Shown: positions 16,141 to 25,725 of the stretch, one piece after another
Numbering within the stretch: position 1 is the first letter of the stretch
How the letters are laid out: each line of letters starts with the position of its first letter
Assembly (NCBI RefSeq): GCF_020524025.1
Contig: NZ_JAIVKN010000001.1
Span: 124,001 to 188,000 of the forward strand
DNA from: Halobacillus litoralis
GTDB lineage: Bacteria > Bacillota > Bacilli > Bacillales > Halobacillaceae
DNA length: 64,000 nt
Direction: 5' to 3'
Program-made: the position numbers and the translations under genes
Notes under the pieces: generated by a model
The model's input: only the letters and a program-made list of their open reading frames with translations
Database searches by the model: none
Told to the model about the DNA's origin: nothing

Positions 16141-19100
16141 ATGGGTTTGCGTTTTTTGCTCGGACGTTCAGGAGCAGGAAAAAGTACACGGTGTTTAAAT
16201 GAAATTGAATCGAAATTGAAAGAAAAGCCGAGGGGCCCCGCTATTATTTATATTGTCCCTGACCAAATGACGTTTCAACAGGAATATGGGCTGTTGAAGC
16301 GAAAGGGGGTTGAAGGATCTATACGTGCGCAGGTCTTCAGTTTTTCAAGACTGGCCTGGCGGGTTCTTCAGGAAACAGGTGGCGGCACACGGAAGTTTAT
16401 TACCTCTACGGGCGTCCAAATGATGTTGCGGAAACTCGTTGAGGAACGGACTTCTGAGTGGCGTGTTTTTCAAAAAGCTGTCGAAAAACAGGGGTTCATT
16501 GAGCAATTAGAAGGAATGATAACGGAGTTTAAACGTTACAGAATCACCCCAGAAGATTTACATGCCCAAATGGATGCGCTTGATCAATTTGTGCATTCGA
16601 CAAGCGAAGAGCAAGGCCTCCGTGACAAACTGGATGACTTGACGTATATATACGACCGCCTTGTTGATGCGTTAAAAGAGCAGTACATAGATAGTGAGGA
16701 TCAACTTCAACTACTGGCTGATCAAATACCGAACGCCTCTTATTTAGAAGGAGCTGAGGTGTACATTGATGGCTTTCACAGCTTTACTCCTCAAGAGTAT
16801 GGAGTGATGGAAGCCTTATTGAAGAAAGTAGACACCGTCCATGTGACGTTGACAACCGATCAACCTCAGGAAGGACAGAACCCGGAGCTTGATCTTTTCC
16901 ATGAAACGAAACAAACCTACTTAGACCTTATAAGGGTAGCTGAGGAAGCTGGTGTCAGCGTGGATGACACGGAAATTCTTGACCATACAGCTGGGAGGAT
17001 GAAAGACCAGCCTGCCTTTAGACATTTGGAAAAGTATTTTGATGTAAGACCCGGAGAACCTTACCTGGAAGATGCCCCCATTCACGTGGCCGAGGCTGTT
17101 CACCCCCGGGCTGAAGTGGAAGGAGTAGCTCAGGAGATTCTACACCTTGTCCGCGATCAGGGATACCGATTCAAGGATATCGCGGTTCTCATGCGTGAAC
17201 CCGATGTGTACCACAGTCTCATTGAAACCTTGTTCGATGATTATGACATTCCTGTGTTTATTGACGAAAAAAGAACGATGTTGAACCATCCACTGATTGA
17301 GCTTGTTCGATCCGGTCTTGATGTAATTGAGGGGAACTTCCGTTATGATGCGGTTTTCCGCCTGTTAAAAACAGGGTTTATACCCGCGGTAGATCGGACT
17401 TTTCCCCTTACGGAAGATGCGATTGATGAACTTGAGAACTATGTCTTGGAGTATGGGATACGTGGCCGCAGCCAATGGTTTTCGGAGGATCCCTGGGTGT
17501 ACCAGCGTTTTCGCGGTTTTGAACAGGCGTCTCAGACGGATGAGGAAAAGCAGAAACAAAAACGGATTAATGCCTACCGGGAACAAGTACGTCAGGCATT
17601 GCAGCCTTTTGATGAGCAGTTGAGGGCTTCTGAAACGATCGAAGAACGGTCCCGGGTTATTTATTTGTGGCTTGAAGGCCTGCGTGTGCCGGACCAGCTG
17701 GAATCGTGGCGGAATTTCTATGATGAACAAGGAGATATTGAGCGTGGCCGTGAACAGGAACAGGTGTGGGATGAATTCCTCCAATTGCTCGATGAGATGG
17801 TTGAAATGGCGGGAGATGAGAAGATGTCCCTCCAGATTTTTCGAAATACGATAGACAGCGGGCTGGAATCTCTTACATTTGCTCATGTGCCGCCGAGTAT
17901 GGATCACGTAATCGTAGGGAGTGTGGACCGTTCAAGAATTACAGGTATTAAGGCATCCTTTCTCCTTGGAGTAACAGATGGCATGTGGCCGATGAAACCG
18001 CCAAGTGACGGCATGATCTCAGAACAGGAACGATCGCTGCTCGCCGAGCATGGATTGAAGCTTGCTGATGGGAGCAATCGTCAACTGCTGGATGACCGCT
18101 TTTACGTGTACCTTGCATTGACAATGCCGGCCGATCAGCTTTGGATCAGCTACCCGCTCAGTAATGAGGAAGGGAAGTCAAAAGTACCAGCGACACTTAT
18201 TCAGCGTATAGAAGAACTCTTTCCATCCTGTCAGGAACATGTATTATGGCAGGATCCGGATGACCTGCATGATGCCACACGTTTTATTACGAACCCATCT
18301 AAAACACGGTCAGCCCTTACAGCGCAGTTCGCCCGTTATTTGAAAGGGTATGTGATGCAGCCGGTGTGGTGGGAGTTGTTGAATTGGTACATCGAACAGG
18401 AACCTCCCCATGGTCTGACCAACCGGGTGCTGCAGAGTCTTTTTTATAAAAATAAGCCCGTTGACTTGTCCAGGGAAACGACTGGTCAGTTGTTTGATAA
18501 AACAATGAAGACGAGTGTTTCACGTTTGGAAACGTATCATCGATGTTCTTATCAGTACTTTGCTCAGCACAGTTTAGGACTTGAGGAAAGACGGACTTAT
18601 AAACTCGACGCTCCGGATATCGGCCAGCTTTTCCACGAAGCACTTAAACAAATTACGGAATGGGTGCAGGCAGAAGGGCGCGACTTTTCTCAACTGGGCA
18701 GGGAAGAAACGGATCAGTATGCAGAAAAAGCAACAAGCAGTTTAGCGCCGATTCTACAAAATCAAATTCTGAAGAGTTCAAATCGTTATCAATATATCCA
18801 GAAGAAACTGCAGCAGGTAATCGCCCAGGCTGCCTTCGTATTAAGTGAGCAGGCAAGGAAAAGCCAGTTTTCGCCGGTGGGATTAGAACTGGGGTTTGGA
18901 ACGGGGGCCGATGCTAAGCTGCCGCCGCTTAGCTTTGATCTGCCAAACGGCTATGAATTAATGCTCAGAGGGCGGATCGACCGTGTTGATAAGGCTCTGT
19001 CTGAAGAAGATTTATTTCTGAGAATCATCGATTATAAATCAAGCAGCAAAGGGTTAAATCTCGTGGACGTTTTCTATGGGCTGTCTCTTCAGATGCTCGC

Positions 19101-19641
19101 TTATCTTGATGTTGTGTTGACGAATGCTGAGCAGTGGCTTGGAATGAACGCTACTCCTGGTGGTGTTTTGTACTTCCACGTTCACAACCCAATGATTACA
19201 GGAAAACAGCTGCTACAGGATGAGCAGATTGAAGAAGAGATTTTTAAAAAGTTCAAAATGCAGGGCTTACTGCTTGAAAATGAACGTGTTGTCCAGATGA
19301 TGGACACGGGTCTTGATAAAGGATACAGCCAGATTGTTCCAGCTGCTTTAAAAGCCAAAGGCGGTTTTTATAAGAGTTCAAGAACGGCTGATGCGGAACG
19401 CTTCGAACAGTTAAAGCAATATATCCGCGGATTAATGACAGAAGCGGGGACGAAGATTACAGATGGCAGAGTCGACCTCGATCCATTTCAGAAGAAGCAG
19501 CAGGTTGCCTGTGAATTCTGTTCGTACCGGTCTGTCTGCCAGTTCGACCCGACGCTTGAAGAAAATCAATATCGTAAGCTTCAGGAATTGAAAGATGATG
19601 ATGTATTAGAGCGATTGACGAAGAGAGAGGGGGATGCCTGA
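16141..19641 (+). CDS. addB: ATP-dependent helicase/nuclease subunit AddB
   Basis: 1166 residues, the usual AddB size. Partner of AddA in the RecBCD-like complex that resects double-strand breaks up to Chi. Walker A-like GRSGAGKST lies at residues 8-16. The C-terminal RecB-type nuclease domain contains the DYKSSSKG motif (about 962) and the four cysteines of the iron-sulfur staple: Cys802, Cys1124, Cys1127 and Cys1133. The remaining helicase-like motifs are degenerate, as is normal for AddB. The stop overlaps the addA start by one base. Confidence 0.97.
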   Translation: MGLRFLLGRSGAGKSTRCLNEIESKLKEKPRGPAIIYIVPDQMTFQQEYGLLKRKGVEGSIRAQVFSFSRLAWRVLQETGGGTRKFITSTGVQMMLRKLVEERTSEWRVFQKAVEKQGFIEQLEGMITEFKRYRITPEDLHAQMDALDQFVHSTSEEQGLRDKLDDLTYIYDRLVDALKEQYIDSEDQLQLLADQIPNASYLEGAEVYIDGFHSFTPQEYGVMEALLKKVDTVHVTLTTDQPQEGQNPELDLFHETKQTYLDLIRVAEEAGVSVDDTEILDHTAGRMKDQPAFRHLEKYFDVRPGEPYLEDAPIHVAEAVHPRAEVEGVAQEILHLVRDQGYRFKDIAVLMREPDVYHSLIETLFDDYDIPVFIDEKRTMLNHPLIELVRSGLDVIEGNFRYDAVFRLLKTGFIPAVDRTFPLTEDAIDELENYVLEYGIRGRSQWFSEDPWVYQRFRGFEQASQTDEEKQKQKRINAYREQVRQALQPFDEQLRASETIEERSRVIYLWLEGLRVPDQLESWRNFYDEQGDIERGREQEQVWDEFLQLLDEMVEMAGDEKMSLQIFRNTIDSGLESLTFAHVPPSMDHVIVGSVDRSRITGIKASFLLGVTDGMWPMKPPSDGMISEQERSLLAEHGLKLADGSNRQLLDDRFYVYLALTMPADQLWISYPLSNEEGKSKVPATLIQRIEELFPSCQEHVLWQDPDDLHDATRFITNPSKTRSALTAQFARYLKGYVMQPVWWELLNWYIEQEPPHGLTNRVLQSLFYKNKPVDLSRETTGQLFDKTMKTSVSRLETYHRCSYQYFAQHSLGLEERRTYKLDAPDIGQLFHEALKQITEWVQAEGRDFSQLGREETDQYAEKATSSLAPILQNQILKSSNRYQYIQKKLQQVIAQAAFVLSEQARKSQFSPVGLELGFGTGADAKLPPLSFDLPNGYELMLRGRIDRVDKALSEEDLFLRIIDYKSSSKGLNLVDVFYGLSLQMLAYLDVVLTNAEQWLGMNATPGGVLYFHVHNPMITGKQLLQDEQIEEEIFKKFKMQGLLLENERVVQMMDTGLDKGYSQIVPAALKAKGGFYKSSRTADAERFEQLKQYIRGLMTEAGTKITDGRVDLDPFQKKQQVACEFCSYRSVCQFDPTLEENQYRKLQELKDDDVLERLTKREGDA

Positions 19642-22600
19642 TGGTCAGCTGGACAGAAGAACAGGAGCGTGCCATTTACTCGCACGGTTCCAACATTCTC
19701 GTGGCCGCAGCTGCGGGTTCTGGGAAAACGGCCGTGCTTGTGGAACGAATTATTCAGAAACTTTTACACAAGAGCGATCCTGTGGATATTGACTCTTTAC
19801 TTGTCGTTACATTTACAAATGCTGCCGCCCAGGAGATGAGAAACCGTGTAGGCCAGGCACTTGCGAAGGCGCTCGAAGAGAATCCAGGTTCTCATCATTT
19901 GAAAAAACAGTTGTCTTTATTGCAAAATGCGTCTATATCTACCCTGCACGCCTTTTGTATGGATGTTGTAAGACGCTATGCTTATATGCTTGATCTCGAT
20001 CCTGGGTTTCGGATTGCGGATACAGTGGAGTCAGACTTAATTCAACAGGAAGTGCTGGAAGATCTTTTTGAAGATTGGTATGGAAAAGAGGGACAAGAGC
20101 AGGAGAGGTTCTTCGATGTTGTGGAACGCTTCTCCAGCGATCGAAGCGACCTTGATGTTGAAAAATTAGTGCTTGATCTTTATACCTTTGCCACTCAGAA
20201 TCCGTGGCCCGATGCATGGCTTGATCAAATGGTGCAGATGTATCAAGTGGAGAACGTGGAAGGGGAAACAGACCTTCCTTGGCTTCAGCTTTTAAAGCAG
20301 GAGGTGAGCAGTCAGTTAAAGGCAATGGAAGTGGAAGCAAGGCAGGTCCTTGAGCTGACTCGTGAGCCGGATGGCCCTCATGCCTATGGTGAGACAGCAG
20401 AAGCGGACCTTGAGATGATTCAGAACGCAAAAGGAGCGCTTGCTCACTCCTGGACAGAGATGCAGGGATTTATGTCTGATCAAAAGTTTGCCACTCTGTC
20501 ACGCAAGAAGATGGATTGTGATGCAGATAAAAAAGAGCAGGCAAAGAAAATTCGCGACCGTTATAAGAAGCGATGGAATGATGTACGTGACGAATGGTTT
20601 TCCCGCTCGCTGGAAAGTTATTTGAAGGATATGCAGGACCTTCATCCTGTCATGGAGCAGCTCGCCGTTTTAGTAAAAGACTTTAAAGGTCGATATGAAC
20701 AGCTGAAAAAGGAGAAAGCCATTGTTGATTTCTCTGACCTTGAGCACTATTGTCTGCATATCTTACTTGATGAAACAGCCACACCGGAAGAACTCATTCC
20801 TTCAAACGTGGCGCAAAGCTTCCAAAGACAGTTCACAGAAGTCTTGATCGATGAGTATCAGGATACCAACCTCGTTCAGGAAACACTGCTCCGCCTGCTT
20901 ACAGAAGGACAGGAAGCTGGGCATTTGTTTATGGTAGGCGACGTGAAACAGAGTATCTATCGTTTCCGGCACGCGGAACCTTCGCTGTTTTTAAATAAGT
21001 ATAAGGCTTACGGGACGACAGAAGATCATGGAGAACGTATTGATCTGGCCCGGAACTTTAGAAGTCGTAAGCAGGTACTCGATGCGACCAACTATATCTT
21101 TCGTCAGGTACTGGATGAAGAGGTTGGAGAGATGGAGTATGAAAAAGAGGCAGAACTAATTTATAGCAACACCATTTATGATGAGTTAACAGCGGATGAT
21201 GCGGATGCTGAACTTTTCCTCATTGACCGGGAGTCACAAGACGGAGAATCAGAAGAAGATGAGGCTTATAAGGACCTTGAGAAAGCCCAGCTTGAAGCTC
21301 GCGCATATGGAAGGATGATTCGTAAGTGGCTGGGATATGAAGGAGGGGAGCCCCTTCAAATTGTTGACAAAGAAACGGGTACCAAGCGCTCTTTACAATA
21401 CCGGGACATCGTTATTTTAATGCGCTCAATGACTTGGGCACCAACCATTGTCGATGAGTTGAAGCAGCAGGGAATTCCGATTTATGCCGAGCTGTCTACC
21501 GGGTATTTTGAAGCGATTGAAATTAAAATCATGCTCAGTTTATTAAAGGTGATCGACAATCCTATGCAGGACATCCCTTTGGCATCTGTGTTGAAGTCCC
21601 CTATTGTAGGACTGAATGAAGATGATCTTGCACAAATCCGGCTGGCGAAGAAGCGTGTGACCTATTACGAAGCCATGAAAGCGTATGTGGTAAAAGATGA
21701 ACTCGGACGAAAGATTGATGGGTTTCTTGCTCAACTGAAAAGTTTCCGTGAACGTGCGCGCCAGGGGGCACTGTCTGAACTCATTTGGGATATTTTTCGT
21801 GAAACGGGCTATTACGACTTTGTTGGAGGAATGCCTGGAGGGCGCCAAAGACAAGCGAATTTACGTGCTTTATATGACCGGGCGCGTTCCTACGAGGCTA
21901 CGTCATTCCGAGGGTTATTCCGATTTTTAAGATTCATTGAGCGAATTGAAGAGCGTGGGGATGACCTTGGATCTGCCCGTGCACTTGGAGAGCAGGAAGA
22001 TGTTGTCCGCATTATGACCATCCACAAAAGCAAAGGGCTCGAGTTTCCTGTTGTCATTCTCGGAGCGATGGACAAACAGTTTAACATGATGGACTTGAAG
22101 AACCGTTACCTGCTTCACAAAGATTACGGGTTTGGTTCGCGCTATATTAATCCGGAAAAGAGACTCATGTATCCAACGCTTGCTTATCACGCTCTTAAAG
22201 AAGCAAAGCGCAGAGAATTACTGGCAGAAGAAATGCGTGTCTTATATGTAGCCCTTACAAGAGCTAAGGAAAAGCTTGTCATGGTAGGCAACGTCGCTTC
22301 TTTTGAAAAGAAACAGGAAAAGTGGCAGTCGTTCGTTGAGACGAAGGACTGGGTACTGCCGCCTCATGATCGACTGGAGGCGAAATCATATTTGGACTGG
22401 GTTGGACCAGCGCTTATTCGTCACCAGCACACCCCGGAACTGCGGGGGGATATTGAGGTGAAGACCGCTGAGGAAATTCATTATGATAACTCTCAGTGGC
22501 GGGTCAACATTGCTCATGGCAGTGAGTTCTCTGTCCTTGATGAAGTGATTGAAAAACGTGACGAACAGCTGCAAAGGGCAATTGAAGAATGGAAGCCCGT

Positions 22601-23363
22601 AGAGGTGGAATCTGGTACGGACACGTCATATGTCAGCCGTTTGGATTTTGTTTACCCGCATAAACAAGCAGCCTACACACGGGCTAAGCAGACGGTTACA
22701 GAAATTAAGCGTCAGCGCGAGACTAAGGATGAGTATTCCAGTGACCAGCTGTTGATTCCTTATCGCGCCCCCATTGTGAAGCGGCCTAGGTTTATGCAGG
22801 AAGATAAGCAAACGACAGCGGCCGAACGTGGAACAGCTTTGCATACGGTCATGCAGCACATTCCTTTTACCAAAGTGTGGACAGAGGAAGAGGTCGAGGA
22901 GTACGTGGAACATCTTGTCCTGCGCGAAATCCTGCGTAGAGAAGAAGCGGATGTAATTGATTTTAAAGCGGTGGCAGACTTTTTCAAAACATCTATAGGT
23001 GCGCTTGTTTTACAAAGTGAATTTGTAGAGCGGGAAGTTCCTTTCAGTTTAACCCTTCCAGCAGACGAAGTGTATGCCCGTTGGGACAATGTTGAAACAG
23101 AAGAACAGGTGTTTATACAAGGGGTAATTGATGCAATGATTCCATATGAAGATGGATGGATGATTGTAGATTATAAATCCGATGCCATTCCTGGTGATCC
23201 AGAAAGGGTGGAAAAACAATTAGCCGGCCGGTACCGCACACAGCTTGGAATGTATAAAGTCGCGCTTGAAAAAATATGGAAGCAGCCGGTTCGTAAAAGC
23301 TGTTTGTACTTCTTTGATGGACCGCTTGTAGTGGAGGTCGATCCTGGTGGAAAAGACGTGTGA
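19641..23363 (+). CDS. addA: ATP-dependent helicase/nuclease subunit AddA
   Basis: 1240 residues. UvrD-type 3'-5' helicase and nuclease subunit of AddAB. Walker A AAAGSGKTAVL lies near residues 25-35, motif Ia LLVVTFTNAAA near 53, Walker B IDEYQDTN near 407, VGDVKQSIYRFR near 432, the motif V region IHKSKGLEFP near 793 and VALTRAK motif VI near 870. The C-terminal nuclease motif IVDYKSD (near 1175) is intact. It is translationally coupled to addB and overlaps the next gene, hlpB, by 17 bases. Confidence 0.97.
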   Translation: MVSWTEEQERAIYSHGSNILVAAAAGSGKTAVLVERIIQKLLHKSDPVDIDSLLVVTFTNAAAQEMRNRVGQALAKALEENPGSHHLKKQLSLLQNASISTLHAFCMDVVRRYAYMLDLDPGFRIADTVESDLIQQEVLEDLFEDWYGKEGQEQERFFDVVERFSSDRSDLDVEKLVLDLYTFATQNPWPDAWLDQMVQMYQVENVEGETDLPWLQLLKQEVSSQLKAMEVEARQVLELTREPDGPHAYGETAEADLEMIQNAKGALAHSWTEMQGFMSDQKFATLSRKKMDCDADKKEQAKKIRDRYKKRWNDVRDEWFSRSLESYLKDMQDLHPVMEQLAVLVKDFKGRYEQLKKEKAIVDFSDLEHYCLHILLDETATPEELIPSNVAQSFQRQFTEVLIDEYQDTNLVQETLLRLLTEGQEAGHLFMVGDVKQSIYRFRHAEPSLFLNKYKAYGTTEDHGERIDLARNFRSRKQVLDATNYIFRQVLDEEVGEMEYEKEAELIYSNTIYDELTADDADAELFLIDRESQDGESEEDEAYKDLEKAQLEARAYGRMIRKWLGYEGGEPLQIVDKETGTKRSLQYRDIVILMRSMTWAPTIVDELKQQGIPIYAELSTGYFEAIEIKIMLSLLKVIDNPMQDIPLASVLKSPIVGLNEDDLAQIRLAKKRVTYYEAMKAYVVKDELGRKIDGFLAQLKSFRERARQGALSELIWDIFRETGYYDFVGGMPGGRQRQANLRALYDRARSYEATSFRGLFRFLRFIERIEERGDDLGSARALGEQEDVVRIMTIHKSKGLEFPVVILGAMDKQFNMMDLKNRYLLHKDYGFGSRYINPEKRLMYPTLAYHALKEAKRRELLAEEMRVLYVALTRAKEKLVMVGNVASFEKKQEKWQSFVETKDWVLPPHDRLEAKSYLDWVGPALIRHQHTPELRGDIEVKTAEEIHYDNSQWRVNIAHGSEFSVLDEVIEKRDEQLQRAIEEWKPVEVESGTDTSYVSRLDFVYPHKQAAYTRAKQTVTEIKRQRETKDEYSSDQLLIPYRAPIVKRPRFMQEDKQTTAAERGTALHTVMQHIPFTKVWTEEEVEEYVEHLVLREILRREEADVIDFKAVADFFKTSIGALVLQSEFVEREVPFSLTLPADEVYARWDNVETEEQVFIQGVIDAMIPYEDGWMIVDYKSDAIPGDPERVEKQLAGRYRTQLGMYKVALEKIWKQPVRKSCLYFFDGPLVVEVDPGGKDV

Positions 23364-23631
23364 TTTGTGTCACCGTTATCCGGTGAAAACAACAGAACAT
23401 CATCTGATTCCTAAACAGTTCGGCGGTGTAGAAGGACCGACGGCGATGTTGTGCACCGCCTGCCACAGGCAGATTCATGCACTGTTTACAAATGAAGAAC
23501 TTGCTTCTTTTTATCATTCTATTGAACGTCTGCAGGACCATCCTGCTATGAAGAAGTATCTACGCTGGGTGAAAAAACAGGATCCTGAGAAGAAAATTAC
23601 AACAAGAAAATCCAATCGTAAAAAAAGATAA
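23347..23631 (+). CDS. hlpB: HNH endonuclease-like protein HlpB (YisB)
   Basis: 94 residues with two zinc-knuckle pairs (CDLC at 5-8 and CTAC) around the histidine core TTEHHLIPKQFGG and CHRQIHALF, the beta-beta-metal HNH fold. It starts with GTG inside the end of addA, with GGAGG nine bases upstream. In B. subtilis the HNH-like gene hlpB closes the addB-addA-sbcD-sbcC operon, which supports the name. Here sbcD and sbcC are missing between addA and hlpB. The basic tail (RKSNRKKR) suggests nucleic-acid contact. Biochemical activity is not established. Confidence 0.85.
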   Translation: MEKTCDLCHRYPVKTTEHHLIPKQFGGVEGPTAMLCTACHRQIHALFTNEELASFYHSIERLQDHPAMKKYLRWVKKQDPEKKITTRKSNRKKR

Positions 23632-23671
23632 AAAAGCAACGAATCAGGCTCCCCCTGGTTCGTTGCTTTTT
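23631..23671. terminator. bidirectional terminator between addBA-hlpB and gerP
   Basis: Stem AAAAAGCAACGAA / TTCGTTGCTTTTT with an inner CAGG / CCTG extension. Confidence 0.85.
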
Positions 23672-23738
23672 GGTTTACTCCTCCAACCAGTCGACAGAAA
23701 GGATGTTATTAAGGAGATACCAATTATAAATATCGCTT

Positions 23739-23957
23739 TTAGGCATTCGCTGTAATGTTCTGGTCTGCTCCATCCGGATCAAAAGGGTTTGTTGAGCTTA
23801 ACCCGTTATTTGTGATGATCCAGTTCCCCGTGTTGAGTGCTCCTGATCCGGCATTCGTTTTACCAGAGGATTTGGGTGATAAATAAAACGAATCTCCAAA
23901 GTTTACGACTCCGCCACCTACACTGTTAATATTTATGGGACCGACTATTGCCGGCAT
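23739..23957 (-). CDS. gerPF: spore germination protein GerPF
   Basis: 72 residues from the ATG at 23957 (AAGGAGG on the minus strand nine bases upstream). The GerPA/GerPF family signature is clear: MPAIVGPININSVGGG, NFGDSFYLSPKSSGKTNAGSG and a C-terminal DQNI. Last gene of a six-gene gerP operon whose products sit in the inner coat and let germinants pass to the receptors. GerPA and GerPF are paralogues; this one is called F from its position. Confidence 0.9.
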   Translation of the reverse strand: MPAIVGPININSVGGGVVNFGDSFYLSPKSSGKTNAGSGALNTGNWIITNNGLSSTNPFDPDGADQNITANA

Positions 23958-24020
23958 CGCAATCGCCTCCTTCTTGGTGCGATTCAAGCATTATAGTTAC
24001 AACCTATGCATGACGAGTGT

Positions 24021-24389
24021 CTATTGTTCTTCTTCAAGGACTCGGAAGTGTTTCGTATAGCTGATTGCGTCAATATGGTCGATGCCGCCCACTTGGGAGA
24101 TCCCCGCTGTTGATATACCAATAACCCGGACATCATCCACTTCAATTGGACGGTTTTGATAGGAAAATGATTCAATAGAGAGTGGAACTAAAGGGGGAGA
24201 ACTTTCTTTTGAGAAAATGGAAAAATCCTCGAACTCATAAATATCAGACTGGAACCGTACCCCTTCTTTCTGCACGGCCAGGACTCTCGAAGAAGGGGCT
24301 GCGCGGTAAACATCTCCTATATCGACAATCGATCCGATGAGCACGGAGGTGACGTCCATGTTACGAACATAAACCATCCGCTTAATCAT
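24021..24389 (-). CDS. gerPE: spore germination protein GerPE
   Basis: 122 residues. Recognised by operon position and the family-type segments VTSVLIGSIVDIGDVYRAAPSSRVLAVQ and RVIGISTAGISQVGGIDHI. It overlaps gerPD by eight bases; an internal ATG at 24377 is a possible alternative start. Coat-associated permeability factor with no enzymatic motif. Confidence 0.85.
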   Translation of the reverse strand: MIKRMVYVRNMDVTSVLIGSIVDIGDVYRAAPSSRVLAVQKEGVRFQSDIYEFEDFSIFSKESSPPLVPLSIESFSYQNRPIEVDDVRVIGISTAGISQVGGIDHIDAISYTKHFRVLEEEQ

Positions 24390-24585
24390 TCTGTTCCATC
24401 TCTACATTTGAATTTTCCTCGATATTGTCAAACGGACCGATAATCAGGGACTCGGGAGGGGTGTCAAAAAAGGATTGAAGGCGGATGGTTTTGTTATCAC
24501 CAATTAGAAAAACGGAAGAACCAGAAACACCCGTCACGCGAATGTTCCCTACGTGCAGGCCATAATTGTGAACGATGTGATTCAT
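24382..24585 (-). CDS. gerPD: spore germination protein GerPD
   Basis: 67 residues from an ATG that shares one base with the gerPC stop codon; a TTG three bases earlier is possible. Sequence MNHIVHNYGLHVGNIRV and the segment GSSVFLIGDNKTIRLQS are typical of GerPD. Small, soluble and predicted all-beta. Part of the coupled gerPC-gerPD-gerPE segment. Confidence 0.85.
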   Translation of the reverse strand: MNHIVHNYGLHVGNIRVTGVSGSSVFLIGDNKTIRLQSFFDTPPESLIIGPFDNIEENSNVEMEQND

Positions 24586-25136
24586 CAATCATCATCTCCT
24601 CTATAAGTTTCAAAGTATTGCGTAATGGAATGCTGGATTTCCGTCTGGATTTGATGAAAAAGCGTTTCGGGAGGCGCTTCAGGGTCTTGGTTACGATAAT
24701 ATTCCAAGCGCTGCGGCAGCTGCTTTCTGACATCTGCAATCATACGCTCTTTATGGTCTTCGCTTATTTGTATGTCATGATCACGGCAGTACTGATTCAT
24801 CCAGGCAGGGATATCAGATACCATGTATTCTTGAAGGAAATGTAAAGCTTGATCGTCCGTTTGTGGGAGCTGCTTGTTGTGATTACTATATAAATCACCG
24901 ATATCGGATAGGTCTGAGCCATTTGGTGTGAGACCGATCTGCAGGGTTCCTTCGAGTGTCTCAATTTTTAGTTGATCGAAATGGTATTCAATTTTTTCTA
25001 TAACAGTCTTCGGCGGTGATTCAATGGTTTGAAGCTGTTCGATTTTTTTCTGTAACTGTTCGATCATTTTTTGCTGCTGTTCCATTTGCTGCATCATCTG
25101 CTGAATCCAGGCCTGCCAAGAATAATACTGATTCAA
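24585..25136 (-). CDS. gerPC: spore germination protein GerPC
   Basis: 183 residues. An N-terminal coiled coil (about 10-45, rich in MMQQMEQQQKMIEQLQKKIEQ-type heptads) is followed by a globular domain and an acidic end. GerPC is the largest Gerp protein and the only one with this architecture. The RBS lies in the short gap after gerPB. Needed in Bacillus for germinant access through the coat. Confidence 0.88.
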   Translation of the reverse strand: MNQYYSWQAWIQQMMQQMEQQQKMIEQLQKKIEQLQTIESPPKTVIEKIEYHFDQLKIETLEGTLQIGLTPNGSDLSDIGDLYSNHNKQLPQTDDQALHFLQEYMVSDIPAWMNQYCRDHDIQISEDHKERMIADVRKQLPQRLEYYRNQDPEAPPETLFHQIQTEIQHSITQYFETYRGDDD

Positions 25137-25179
25137 ATGTGCTCACCCCCTATCCAATAATATGAGAAAAGAGGCACGT

Positions 25180-25407
25180 CTATGTTATGGAAAGTGGAAC
25201 CAGTGTACCCGCTTCAGCCTCAGGGATAGTGACGTTTCCATCTTTCGGCTGTGCTTTAGGGGCGGGCTGTTGGTAACCTCCAGTGTTGAAAAGATCTGAT
25301 TTAGCTTGAATGACCCCGGAACTTCCAATTTGAACGACAGAGGAATTCGCAACACTGCCTATGCGTAACACATGAATATAGATGGACTGATGGACAGTCA
25401 GATTCAT
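25180..25407 (-). CDS. gerPB: spore germination protein GerPB
   Basis: 75 residues from the ATG at 25407 (AGGAGG five to six bases upstream). The sequence MNLTVHQSIYIHVLRIGSV followed by SSVVQIGSSGVIQAKSDLFNTGGY is the GerPB pattern; the middle is proline- and glutamine-rich. Second gene of the gerP operon. Confidence 0.88.
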   Translation of the reverse strand: MNLTVHQSIYIHVLRIGSVANSSVVQIGSSGVIQAKSDLFNTGGYQQPAPKAQPKDGNVTIPEAEAGTLVPLSIT

Positions 25408-25417
25408 AATATTCCTC

Positions 25418-25639
25418 CTAAGCATTATTGGCAATCGGCTGATCGATGAGCTCAGAATCATTAACGAAGGTTTCTGAACGGTTTATGTTGATGCGGATGC
25501 CGTCACCAGTATTAAATGATCCCCCTCCAGCAAAGGTTTTGGCTTGAGCCTGAGGAGCCATATTGTATACATCACCGATATTAAAAATACTCGAGGATGA
25601 GAGGGATATAACTTTAACGGCTCCCACTTTTGCGGGCAT
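25418..25639 (-). CDS. gerPA: spore germination protein GerPA
   Basis: 73 residues from the ATG at 25639 (AAGGAG eight bases upstream; an in-frame TTG at 25645 is unlikely). GerPA/GerPF family: MPAKVGAVKVISLSSSSIF, FNIGDVYNMAP, AKTFAGGGSFNTGDG. First gene of the operon, behind a sigma-K-like -10 element, so mother-cell expression late in sporulation is expected. Confidence 0.9.
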   Translation of the reverse strand: MPAKVGAVKVISLSSSSIFNIGDVYNMAPQAQAKTFAGGGSFNTGDGIRININRSETFVNDSELIDQPIANNA

Positions 25640-25657
25640 ATACAAAACTCCTTTCTA

Positions 25658-25666
25658 TATCTTATG
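25658..25666 (-). promoter_or_regulatory. sigma-K-like -10 element of the gerP operon
   Basis: Minus-strand CATAAGATA matches the sigma-K -10 consensus CATANNNTA. A -35 AC dinucleotide at the ideal distance is not seen. The gerP operon is sigma-K-dependent in Bacillus. Confidence 0.55.
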
Positions 25667-25725
25667 AAACCTCATTGTTTAAATAACGTAAGAAAAGTAA
25701 AATAAAGAGCAGAGGAGGAATACAT

